Part shown: one piece after another, positions 1-6,007 of the stretch | How the letters are laid out: every line of letters starts with the position of its first letter | Numbering within the stretch: position 1 is the first letter of the stretch | Assembly: GCA_019423755.1 (NCBI GenBank) | Contig: JAHZAU010000031.1 | Span: 1-16,347 of the forward strand | From: Oscillospiraceae bacterium | Lineage (GTDB): Bacteria > Bacillota > Clostridia > Oscillospirales > Ruminococcaceae | Direction of reading: 5' to 3' | DNA length: 16,347 bases | Program-made: the position numbers and the translations under genes | Notes under the pieces: generated by a model | Seen by the model: the letters and a program-made list of their open reading frames with translations, nothing else | Told to the model about the DNA's origin: nothing | Database searches by the model: none

Positions 1-1027
1 GGTCGAGGTACATCTTCTCTTCAGAGTACATTTTAACGGTGAAGAAAGCTTTGTCCTGGAAATCGAAAACAGCAGTGCCGTTTTCACCCTTCTTAACCTG
101 CCATACAGCGGGGGTGTTAGCGTTGTTGGTCCACTCGAAGTCAACGTATTTTACAACGTCGTTAGCGAAGGTGCCTTTAACGTATACTTTGTTGGTGGTG
201 TTCTTGTTGTTGTTGTCAGCAACGTATACTTTGTAGTAAACTTCGCTGCTGTCAACGGAATCGAACATGTCTTTCAGCTCAACCTTGATGTACCAAGCGT
301 TGGTCTTCAGGTCAGAGTCAGATCTCTTAGCTTTGTAGAAGGAAGCCTTCTCAACGAAGTTTTCAGACTTCTCGGTGAAGTTGATGGACCAGTTCTTGCC
401 GATTTCGCCGGTGTAGGGGCCGTACTCGGTGGTGCCGGTTACAACGGTAGTATCGGGATCTTTAGCTTCCTCGCCTTTTACTGCAGCCAGGTCAGCCAGC
501 AGGTAATCAACATAGTATTTACCATCGGCCTCTTTTTTCTCAACGATTCTAACGTTGGTAACTTTTCTCAGAACGTCGTTGTACCAGATAGAAGTGTCAG
601 CAGCAACAGTTACTTTGCAGTCGCCTTCTTTTTTAACGCCGTTTGCAGTAACGGTAAGACCAGTGATTTCGGTACCGTTGAAGCCTACTTTACCACCCTG
701 CAGGTAGTCCAGTTTCAGGTTGGAAACTTTAGCCAGGGACTCTTCGCCTTCGGAGCCACCTTCAGCTTCGTATACAGCCTGGTTGTCGCCGTACAGAGGC
801 ATGTAGATAACGTCGCCGGGACGGAACTCAGCATCTTCAGCGGTGGTGTCGATAGCAACACCATCTTTGTCAGAGATAACCAGAGAACCATCGAAGGTCA
901 GGCCAACTTCTTTCAGATCAACGTCGTTCATGCCAACGCCGGTGTTGTAGCTGATATCAGCGAAAGCGTTAACGCCCATGCCGAGTACCATTGCAGAAGC
1001 AAGAGCTACAGAAAGTACTTTTTTCAT
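1..1027 (-). CDS. Secreted surface protein, C-terminus beyond left edge (partial)
   Basis: This reading frame starts at an ATG at 1027 and stays open to the left edge, giving about 342 visible residues. An AGGAGG sits 9 nt before the start. The N-terminus is a classic signal peptide (MKKVLSVALASAMVLGMG, then NAFA as the likely cleavage site). The mature part is rich in Asp, Glu, Lys, Asn, Val and Tyr and shows no enzyme motif I recognise. It looks like a stack of beta-rich extracellular segments, as in abundant clostridial surface or S-layer-like proteins. The last visible segment (FDFQDKAFFTVKMYSEEK, then MYLD) matches 18 of 22 positions in the small secreted protein at 3562-4029. The missing C-terminus is therefore probably like that protein. 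A strong promoter and a long structured leader suggest high expression. The exact function is unknown, and an S-layer role is inference only. Confidence 0.85.
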   Translation of the reverse strand, partial: MKKVLSVALASAMVLGMGVNAFADISYNTGVGMNDVDLKEVGLTFDGSLVISDKDGVAIDTTAEDAEFRPGDVIYMPLYGDNQAVYEAEGGSEGEESLAKVSNLKLDYLQGGKVGFNGTEITGLTVTANGVKKEGDCKVTVAADTSIWYNDVLRKVTNVRIVEKKEADGKYYVDYLLADLAAVKGEEAKDPDTTVVTGTTEYGPYTGEIGKNWSINFTEKSENFVEKASFYKAKRSDSDLKTNAWYIKVELKDMFDSVDSSEVYYKVYVADNNNKNTTNKVYVKGTFANDVVKYVDFEWTNNANTPAVWQVKKGENGTAVFDFQDKAFFTVKMYSEEKMYLD

Positions 1028-1178
1028 AGCAGTAATCCTCCTAATTGATTTTTCACGGACATCATATCGTGTCCGAAAAACGTTGCCCCGGGTTTTTGCG
1101 GCTGCCGGTTCTCCACAACCGGGCGGCCCCCGTCGGGCTTAGACCTCCAGGAAACTCTCCACGATTTCCTTTCGTCTG
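1028..1178 (-). promoter_or_regulatory. Structured 5' leader of the surface-protein gene
   Basis: The predicted transcript start near 1178 leaves about 150 nt before the ATG. Three hairpins can be drawn by eye. The first has arms 1141-1144 and 1174-1177 (AGAC/GTCT) enclosing 1149-1154 and 1165-1170 (AGGAAA/TTTCCT). The second is 1105-1110 with 1117-1122 (CCGGTT/AACCGG). The third is 1056-1061 with 1070-1075 (CGGACA/TGTCCG), close to the ribosome binding site. I recognise no known riboswitch class. A stabilising leader on an abundant mRNA is one explanation. Confidence 0.5.
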
Positions 1179-1183
1179 AGGCT

Positions 1184-1212
1184 ATTATAAACCCATAGAT
1201 TCAAAATTGCAA
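1184..1212 (-). promoter_or_regulatory. Sigma-A-type promoter for the surface-protein gene
   Basis: On the minus strand, TTGCAA (1207-1212) is followed by a 17-nt spacer and a perfect TATAAT (1184-1189). The sequence upstream is AT-rich, which would suit an UP element. Confidence 0.7.
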
Positions 1213-1439
1213 TACCTTTTCGAAATATTTTGTAATTCTTTTGTCATCAAATCTTGAGCCAAGGCTAAAAAGATTACACGAATACCTTCATTTCACCGCA
1301 TAAACACGCGGTTTTCCGAGGGTTTCACCCGGTTTTCCCCCGAAATATTACACCACGGTTACAGCGTGATATTTTTTAAATTTATAGTGATAGCTCTACT
1401 ATTTTTGAGTAACCCCCGTTACAAATCCGGCCTTTTGGC
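1213..1439. other. AT-rich intergenic region without a gene
   Basis: This stretch lies between the promoter of the surface-protein gene and the terminator of the proline-rich gene. It is AT-rich in both halves, and I found no supported open frame or RNA gene. A partial inverted repeat around 1345-1375 (AATAT...CAC with GTGATATT) is weak. Confidence 0.5.
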
Positions 1440-1468
1440 GCAAAAAAAGACCCCCAAAACGGGGGCCT
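1440..1468 (-). terminator. Intrinsic terminator of the proline-rich protein gene
   Basis: On the minus strand, CCCCC (1461-1465), a GTTTT loop and GGGGG (1451-1455) are followed by TC and a run of seven T (1442-1448). It lies 10 nt past the stop codon at 1478. Confidence 0.75.
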
Positions 1469-1477
1469 TGGGATGCG

Positions 1478-1885
1478 TTATTCGGCTTCCGGTCTCGGCG
1501 GCTCGGGACGGGGCGGCTCCGGTTTGGGCGGTTCGGGCTTGGGAGGCTCGGGTCTCGGGGGTTCCGGTTTGGGAGCCTCCGGCTTCGGCGGCTCGGGTTT
1601 GGGGGGTTCGGGCTTGGGAGGCTCGGGTCTCGGGGGTTCCGGTTTGGGAGCCTCCGGCTTCGGCGGCTCGGGTTTGGGTTCCTCGGGAGCTTTGGGTCCC
1701 GCTTCCGGTGCTTCTTCGGGATGCGGCGGAGGCACCAGCTCGTCCTCATCGGGGAACAGGTCCTCGCAGCAGGCGTCCTGATAACGGCGTTCCTCGTCCT
1801 GACGGTCTTTGATCAGCTTGGCCAGGAGGGCAGCGCCTCCGGCAGCAACGGCGCCAACAATGGCAGCGATAGCAAATTTTTTCAT
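1478..1885 (-). CDS. Membrane-anchored Pro/Glu/Lys-rich repeat protein
   Basis: The protein has 135 residues. I chose the ATG at 1885 because MKKFAIAAIV begins a clean hydrophobic helix (about residues 3-24) and AAAGGA lies upstream. A longer frame back to 2002 would add a non-hydrophobic leader that crosses the promoter. After the helix come a charged stretch (KLIKDRQDEERR), a CysCys pair (39-40) and an acidic patch. From about residue 60 to the end it is a regular run of K/R-P-E-P/A-P units. Residues 71-95 and 96-120 are an exact 25-residue duplication. Such KPEPP tracts are stiff and extended, as in the periplasm-spanning part of TonB, so a wall-spanning or spacer role is plausible but inferred. 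No catalytic domain is present. Low-complexity coding makes homology unsafe. The orientation of the tail is uncertain because both flanks of the helix are positively charged. Confidence 0.8.
   Translation of the reverse strand: MKKFAIAAIVGAVAAGGAALLAKLIKDRQDEERRYQDACCEDLFPDEDELVPPPHPEEAPEAGPKAPEEPKPEPPKPEAPKPEPPRPEPPKPEPPKPEPPKPEAPKPEPPRPEPPKPEPPKPEPPRPEPPRPEAE
1526..1675. repeat. Tandem 75-bp duplication inside the proline-rich gene
   Basis: Two adjoining 75-bp copies are essentially identical base for base and encode the 25-residue repeats 71-95 and 96-120. A smaller 15-bp periodicity (five-residue K/R-P-E-x-P units) runs through both copies. The near identity points to recent expansion by slippage or unequal crossing-over. 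Confidence 0.85.
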
Positions 1886-1958
1886 AATCCAGGTTCCTTT
1901 CCTAACAGGCGGCACTTGTGCGGCCGCTTCATGCGGGGTGGATTCGTTTGAAAGGAGG

Positions 1959-1978
1959 GCCGCCCCAGTGGGGACGGC
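1959..1978 (-). promoter_or_regulatory. Hairpin in the 5' leader of the proline-rich gene
   Basis: GCCGTCCCC (1970-1978) can pair with GGGGCGGC (1959-1966) across an ACT loop in the minus-strand transcript, with one wobble or bulge. No T-tract follows, so it is not a terminator. Its function is unknown. Confidence 0.4.
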
Positions 1979-1990
1979 TTCCATATATAT

Positions 1991-2019
1991 AGTATAACAC
2001 ACCCGGGAGGCTTTGTCAT
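1991..2019 (-). promoter_or_regulatory. Promoter of the proline-rich protein gene
   Basis: On the minus strand, ATGACA (2014-2019) is followed by a 17-nt spacer and TATACT (1991-1996). This gives a leader of about 100 nt before the ATG at 1885. Confidence 0.7.
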
Positions 2020-2145
2020 CATCTTTCCCAGTTTTGTACGAAAACTTCCCCGTTTATTTATGATTTATACACAATTTCGGCCCGTAGACGCCTCCTTTCC
2101 CCTTTTCTCTGCAAAATACCCCTTCCATCCCCCGCCTCTTTATAT

Positions 2146-2151
2146 TATAAT
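2146..2151 (+). promoter_or_regulatory. Likely -10 box of the RCK operon
   Basis: A perfect TATAAT lies 35 nt upstream of the first RCK gene. The -35 region at the right distance (TTCCAT, 2123-2128) is a poor match, so the promoter may be weak or activator-dependent. Confidence 0.5.
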
Positions 2152-2185
2152 GATGGGTACCAACACTTCGAGGGAGGACTTGTGC

Positions 2186-2812
2186 ATGAATATCCTGATC
2201 GCCGGCTGTGGTAAGGTCGGCTCCCGCTTGGCGGATTTCCTCTGCGAAAAGGGGCACGACGTTTCCATCGTGGACAACGACCGCTCCCGCTTTGAACTGC
2301 TTTCCGACGAATTTTCCGGCTTCACCATCCAGGGCGTGCCCATCGACCAGGACGTCCTGCGCCAGGCCGGCATCGAGGGCTGCGACGCCGTAGCCGCCCT
2401 GACCGAGGACGATAACACCAACATCATGGTTTGTCAGATCGCCCGGGAGATCTTCCACGTGGAAAAGGTGGTCGGCCGTATCTACGACCCGCTGCGAGAG
2501 AACATCTTCTCCCAGCTGCAGATCAAGACCATCTGCCCCACCAACCTGACGGTAAGCGCCACCTATTCCCTGCTTACCGACCACGAGCAGATCAAACACA
2601 TGACCTTTTCCGGCAACGTGCTCAACTTTTCGGTGATCCCCATCCCGCGTCACCTGTTGGGCATGACCACCCCGCATATTATGGAAGAGCTGGGCAACCA
2701 GGAGGCGCTCATCGGCATCCTGGACAAAAACAACCGCATGATCATGGCCGGAGAGACCTCCCGCAAGACCCAAAGCGGCGACCGCCTGCTGCTCTCCTCC
2801 ACCCTGCTGTAA
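2186..2812 (+). CDS. RCK/TrkA-type NAD-binding K+ transport regulatory protein (first of pair)
   Basis: The protein has 208 residues. The start at 2186 is set by GGGAGG 8 nt upstream and by the Rossmann strand beginning at residue 2 (MNILIAGCGKVGSRL). It has the glycine motif GxGxxG at residues 7-12 and an acidic end to the second strand (IVDND), which favours NAD(H) over NADP(H). A TrkA-N/RCK domain covers roughly 1-130. A shorter TrkA-C-like domain covers roughly 140-208. Such cytosolic proteins form rings that gate TrkH/KtrB-type potassium channels in response to nucleotides. The gene is 31 nt ahead of a second RCK gene and probably shares its transcript. No membrane subunit is in the window. 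The family call is firm, but the partner channel is unknown. Confidence 0.88.
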   Translation: MNILIAGCGKVGSRLADFLCEKGHDVSIVDNDRSRFELLSDEFSGFTIQGVPIDQDVLRQAGIEGCDAVAALTEDDNTNIMVCQIAREIFHVEKVVGRIYDPLRENIFSQLQIKTICPTNLTVSATYSLLTDHEQIKHMTFSGNVLNFSVIPIPRHLLGMTTPHIMEELGNQEALIGILDKNNRMIMAGETSRKTQSGDRLLLSSTLL

Positions 2813-2843
2813 TCTGCCTTTAGATTAGAAAGGAAGTTTTCGG

Positions 2844-3503
2844 ATGAACGTCATCGTCGTCGGCGGAGGCAAGATCGGATTCTACCTCAGCCGCACCCTG
2901 CTCGAGCACGGCCACGAGCCGCGCATCATCGAACTGCGCAAAAGCCTTTGCGAGACCATCGCCAACCAGCTGGACATCCCCGTCTACTGCGGCGACGGCT
3001 CCACCCTGGAGACCCTGGAGCTGGCGGGCATCACCTCCGCCGACGCCCTCATCTCGGTCACCGGCCAGGACCAGACCAATATGGTCAGCTGCCAGCTGGC
3101 AAAGCGCCTCTTTAACGTCCCCAAAACCGTGGCCCGCGTCAACAACCCCAAAAACGTGGAGATTATGAAAAAGCTGGGCGTGGATATCCCCATCTCCACC
3201 ACCAGCAACATCGCCCGCCTGCTGGAGCGCGAGATCGACACCGCCCGCATCAAGCAGCTCATCTCCCTCAACCGCGGCGAGGCCTCCATCAACGAGGTGG
3301 TGCTGCCTGAGGGCTTCCCCTACCACAACGCCTGCCTTTCCGAGATCCCCCTGCCCCAGGAGTGCGTCATCGTCTCCATCGTGCGCAACGGGGACTTCAT
3401 CATCCCCCGTGGTAACACCCGCATCTTCACCGGGGACACCATCCTTATCGTGGCGCAGAACACCGTCCTTCACGACCTGCTCACCACCCTGCATTTAAAC
3501 TAA
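2844..3503 (+). CDS. RCK/TrkA-type NAD-binding K+ transport regulatory protein (second of pair)
   Basis: The protein has 219 residues, and AGGA lies upstream of the ATG at 2844. It opens with MNVIVVGGGKIGFYL, with the GGGKIG nucleotide loop at residues 7-12 and an acidic IIE at the end of the second strand. The middle part (GDGSTLETLELAGI, then DALISVTGQDQTN) is typical of TrkA-N. The C-terminal 80 residues fit a TrkA-C ligand-binding domain (INEVVLPEGFP, then GDTILIVA near the end). It differs strongly in sequence from the first gene, so the two are old paralogues rather than a recent copy. Being adjacent in one operon suggests a hetero-oligomeric ring or two regulators of one channel, which is inference. 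A bidirectional terminator follows directly. Confidence 0.88.
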   Translation: MNVIVVGGGKIGFYLSRTLLEHGHEPRIIELRKSLCETIANQLDIPVYCGDGSTLETLELAGITSADALISVTGQDQTNMVSCQLAKRLFNVPKTVARVNNPKNVEIMKKLGVDIPISTTSNIARLLEREIDTARIKQLISLNRGEASINEVVLPEGFPYHNACLSEIPLPQECVIVSIVRNGDFIIPRGNTRIFTGDTILIVAQNTVLHDLLTTLHLN

Positions 3504-3510
3504 AACGCAC

Positions 3511-3545
3511 AAAAGCCCGGTCCCATCAGGGACCGGGCTTTTTCT
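3511..3545. terminator. Bidirectional intrinsic terminator
   Basis: A perfect 14-bp stem (3511-3524 with 3529-3542) closes an ATCA loop, with a T-run on the plus side and TTTTG on the minus side. It lies between two convergent genes, the RCK operon and the small secreted protein, and can serve both. Confidence 0.9.
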
Positions 3546-3561
3546 CTTAACCGGGTGCGGT

Positions 3562-4029
3562 TTACAGTTCTTCTTCCAGTACGGCGTAGTTGCCCAGGCT
3601 CTTGGTCTTGAGCAGCAGGCCGCTGACCCTCTTGCCGGAGCGGGTGGTGGCGTAGTCTTCCACATACTCCGCGTCCAGTTTGGTCAGGGAGCCGTCCTCC
3701 TCTACCTCGTAGAGCAGCTGGCCTTCCTCGGCCTCCAGCAGCAGCCAACCGGAGCGGTAGAAGGTGTCGTTCTCACCCTGGAAGTTGTAGAAGCGGTCGA
3801 TCTCCACCGGGCACTCCCGGGCCACGTCCTTCTGATAGGAGGTGTCCAGATCCAGGTAGACCTTCTCCTCGCTGTACATCTTCACGCTGAAGAACGCCTG
3901 GTCCTTAAAATCAAACACCGTGCCGCCTACGGTAGACAGGCCGTCTGCCGCAGCAGTCAGACCAGTACCCAGCAGCATAACAGCAGCGGCAGAAAGAGCC
4001 GCCAAGCGGTGTGCAAAATGCTTTTTCAT
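3562..4029 (-). CDS. Small secreted protein with surface-protein C-terminal domain
   Basis: The protein has 155 residues. The ATG at 4029 was chosen because MKKHFAHRLAALSAAAVMLL starts a signal peptide (cleavage likely after TAAA, near residue 28), AAGGA lies upstream, and a near-perfect promoter lies beyond that. The frame is open much further upstream, but only as the antisense of metY. After the signal peptide, residues 39-60 repeat the end of the left-edge surface protein (18 of 22 identical positions). The rest is acidic and aromatic with one Cys (73). It ends in LLLKTKSLGNYAVLEEEL. It has no LPxTG-like tail and no transmembrane tail, so it is likely free or bound non-covalently. It looks like a stand-alone copy of the terminal domain of a larger surface protein. 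The function is unknown. Confidence 0.82.
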   Translation of the reverse strand: MKKHFAHRLAALSAAAVMLLGTGLTAAADGLSTVGGTVFDFKDQAFFSVKMYSEEKVYLDLDTSYQKDVARECPVEIDRFYNFQGENDTFYRSGWLLLEAEEGQLLYEVEEDGSLTKLDAEYVEDYATTRSGKRVSGLLLKTKSLGNYAVLEEEL

Positions 4030-4074
4030 GCAGGTTCCATCCTTTCTTTGCGGGGATTCCGCATTGTTTCTTCC

Positions 4075-4103
4075 ATTATATACCCGCAAATCCCCTTTGT
4101 CAA
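4075..4103 (-). promoter_or_regulatory. Consensus promoter of the small secreted protein
   Basis: On the minus strand, TTGACA (4098-4103), exactly 17 nt and TATAAT (4075-4080) are present, a full match to the sigma-A consensus. The -35 box lies inside a palindrome at 4092-4108. Confidence 0.85.
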
Positions 4104-4108
4104 AGGGG
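4092..4108. repeat. Palindrome over the -35 box
   Basis: CCCCTTT-GTC-AAAGGGG is a 7-bp perfect inverted repeat centred on the -35 element of the minus-strand promoter and about 20 bp upstream of the metY promoter. It could be an operator. No regulator is identified. Confidence 0.45.
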
Positions 4109-4126
4109 CGGGCGGCGTTTTGTGGA

Positions 4127-4155
4127 TTGAAAACCGCCCTTTTCCGTGCTAAAAT
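4127..4155 (+). promoter_or_regulatory. Promoter of metY
   Basis: TTGAAA (4127-4132), a 17-nt spacer and TAAAAT (4150-4155) are present. Transcription would start near 4162, leaving a leader of only about 20 nt, so there is no room for an S-box or other riboswitch. Confidence 0.7.
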
Positions 4156-4182
4156 GAGTAGGAAGAAAGGATGATGACACCC

Positions 4183-5448
4183 ATGAAAATCGAAACCCAG
4201 TGCCTGCACGAAGGATACCAGCCCCAAAACGGCGAAACGCTGGCCCTTCCTATTTATCAGAGCACCACATATAAATACAGCAGCACCAACGCGGTAGCAC
4301 AGCTGTTCGACCTGACGGCCGACGGACACATGTACTCCCGTATCTCCAACCCCACCGTGGCTGCGGTGGAGGCCAAGATCGCTGCCCTGGAAGGCGGCGT
4401 TGGCGCCCTCTGCACCACCTCCGGCCAGGCAGCCACACTCATCGCCCTGCTGAACATCCTCCACGCCGGGGACCATCTGGTCAGCACCTCCACCATCTAC
4501 GGCGGCACCGTCAACCTGCTGGCGGTCACCCTGAAGAAATACGGCATCGAGTGCACCTTCGTAGACGCCGACGCCCCCGATGAGGAAATTCAGAAGGCCT
4601 TCCAGCCCAACACCAAGGCCTTCTTCGGCGAGACCATCGCCAACCCGGCCATCGCCGTGCTGGATATCCAGCGCCTGGCGGACCTGGCCCACCGCAACGG
4701 CGTCCCCTTCTTTGTGGACAACACCTTTGCTACCCCCATCCTCTGCCGTCCCTTCGAGTTCGGCGCGGATATCGTGATCCACTCCACCACCAAGTATATG
4801 GACGGCCACGCCATCCAGGTGGGCGGCGTGATCGTGGACAGCGGCCGCTTCGATTGGACGGGTGGCAAATTCCCGGAGTTCACCGAACCCGATGAATCCT
4901 ACCACGGCGTCGTTTACACCAAACAGTTTGGCAACGCCGCCTACATCACCAAAGCCCGCGTCCAGCTGATGCGCGACCTGGGCTGCTACCCTTCCGCTCA
5001 GGACGCCTTCCTGCTGAACCAGGGCCTGGAGACCCTCCACCTGCGCATGGAGCGCCACTGCCAGAACGCCGACACCGTGGCCCACTGGCTGGAGCGCCAC
5101 CCCAAGGTGGAGATCGTCCGTTACCCCACCCTGGATTCCAGCCCCTATCACGCCCTGGCCCAGAAGTACCTGCCCCGCGGCTGCAGCGGCGTCATCGCCT
5201 TTGACATCAAGGGCGGCCGGGACGCAGCGGTCCGTTTCATCGACAGCCTGAAGCTGGTCTCCCTGGTGGTCCATGTGGCCGACTGCCGCACCCTGGTGCT
5301 GCATCCCGCCAGCTCCACCCACCGCCAGCTGACCGACGAACAGCTGGTGGCCGCCGGTATCAATCCGGGCCTCATCCGCCTGTCGGTAGGCATCGAAAAC
5401 GTCGAGGACATCCTCGAGGACCTGGAACAGGCCCTGGCCAACGCTTAA
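4183..5448 (+). CDS. metY: O-acetylhomoserine sulfhydrylase (O-acetylhomoserine aminocarboxypropyltransferase)
   Basis: The protein has 421 residues and is a PLP-dependent Cys/Met metabolism enzyme. It makes homocysteine from O-acetylhomoserine and sulfide. Visible signatures are YSRISNPT (about 51-58), SGQAA (80-84) over the cofactor ring, VDNTF with the cofactor Asp near 179, and HSTTKYMDGH with the Schiff-base Lys near 204. The segment GKFPEFTEPDESYHG is the extra loop typical of MetY rather than of cystathionine gamma-synthase. The length fits MetY (about 425). Two ATGs lie earlier (4171, 4174) directly against the Shine-Dalgarno sequence. I prefer 4183 because it leaves GAAAGG a workable distance and because relatives begin MKIET. 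Some clostridial relatives act as methionine gamma-lyases, so the direction of use is not certain. Confidence 0.9.
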   Translation: MKIETQCLHEGYQPQNGETLALPIYQSTTYKYSSTNAVAQLFDLTADGHMYSRISNPTVAAVEAKIAALEGGVGALCTTSGQAATLIALLNILHAGDHLVSTSTIYGGTVNLLAVTLKKYGIECTFVDADAPDEEIQKAFQPNTKAFFGETIANPAIAVLDIQRLADLAHRNGVPFFVDNTFATPILCRPFEFGADIVIHSTTKYMDGHAIQVGGVIVDSGRFDWTGGKFPEFTEPDESYHGVVYTKQFGNAAYITKARVQLMRDLGCYPSAQDAFLLNQGLETLHLRMERHCQNADTVAHWLERHPKVEIVRYPTLDSSPYHALAQKYLPRGCSGVIAFDIKGGRDAAVRFIDSLKLVSLVVHVADCRTLVLHPASSTHRQLTDEQLVAAGINPGLIRLSVGIENVEDILEDLEQALANA

Positions 5449-5503
5449 ATCTAGCTGTTTCGTAACCTTACATACCTGTGATATCAAATAGGAGGAGATC
5501 ACC

Positions 5504-5857
5504 ATGAAAAAAGTACTGACCCTGGCTTTGAGCGCCGCTCTTCTTCTGGCTATGAGCGTTCCTGCCTTTGCTGCACCCGCCAACCTGGGCAACTATGTGC
5601 TGTCCGTGGACGAGCTGGAGACCGAGGAGGAAGCTCCCGCAGAAGCCCCTTCTTCCCAGAAGGAAAACCCCAACACCGGCGCTCTGCTGGGCAACTACGT
5701 CCTGGCCGTGGATGAGCTGGAAGCCGAGGAAGCGGAAGACCCTGCCGGCAACCCCGCTCCCGCCGAGAACCCCAACACCGGCGCTGTGTCGAACGCCTCT
5801 GCCCTGCTGGCAGCTGGTTCTCTGGCCGCTGCTCTGGCTCTGCTGCGCCGCCGCTAA
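5504..5857 (+). CDS. Tiny predicted sortase substrate with two LGNY...NPNTG repeats
   Basis: The protein has 117 residues, and GGAGGAG lies 7 nt before the ATG. The signal peptide is MKKVLTLALSAALLLAMSVP, then AFA, with cleavage near residue 24. The mature protein is just two 33-residue repeats, 28-60 and 62-94. Each begins LGNYVL(S/A)VDELE, continues with an acidic Pro/Ala linker and ends NPNTGA. Only the second NPNTG is followed by a hydrophobic helix (about 98-114) and RRR, the layout of a cell-wall sorting signal. The first NPNTG is internal and has no such tail. NPNTG is a variant of LPxTG, and the sortase is not in the window. LGNY...EL also closes the protein at 3562-4029. The gene lies 55 nt after metY and may be co-transcribed, as I saw no clear promoter of its own. 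Wall anchoring is inferred from the tail. Confidence 0.85.
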   Translation: MKKVLTLALSAALLLAMSVPAFAAPANLGNYVLSVDELETEEEAPAEAPSSQKENPNTGALLGNYVLAVDELEAEEAEDPAGNPAPAENPNTGAVSNASALLAAGSLAAALALLRRR

Positions 5858-5873
5858 TCTTTCCCCTAAAAGC

Positions 5874-5912
5874 AAAACAGCCGTGGGATACGTCCCGCGG
5901 CTGTTTCTTTTT
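5874..5912 (+). terminator. Intrinsic terminator after the sortase-substrate gene
   Basis: A 12-bp stem (5877-5888 with 5893-5904, one G-T pair) closes a TACG loop and is followed by TTTCTTTTT. Confidence 0.9.
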
Positions 5913-5936
5913 GCCCATTTTCCTTACTTATATATA

Positions 5937-5984
5937 AGAAAAAAGCAGAAAGCCTGGAAGCGCCTGCTCCCCGGCTTTCTGCTT
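5937..5984 (-). terminator. Intrinsic terminator of the oligopeptide-binding protein gene
   Basis: A perfect 12-bp stem (5943-5954 with 5973-5984) encloses an 18-nt loop and is followed by a T-run on the minus strand. It lies about 24 nt past the stop codon and shows that the gene is the last of its transcript. Confidence 0.85.
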
Positions 5985-6007
5985 AATAAATTTAGGAGAA
6001 AATGTCG

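Noticed and set aside
1473..1781. Plus-strand Gly/Ser-rich repeat frame (GLGGSG units)
   Set aside because: It is the reverse complement of the KPEPP repeats. The minus-strand gene has the promoter, membrane helix and terminator.
4030..5592. Upstream extension of the small secreted protein frame, making a protein of about 676 residues
   Set aside because: The extension is antisense to metY. The signal peptide, ribosome binding site and consensus promoter place the start at 4029.
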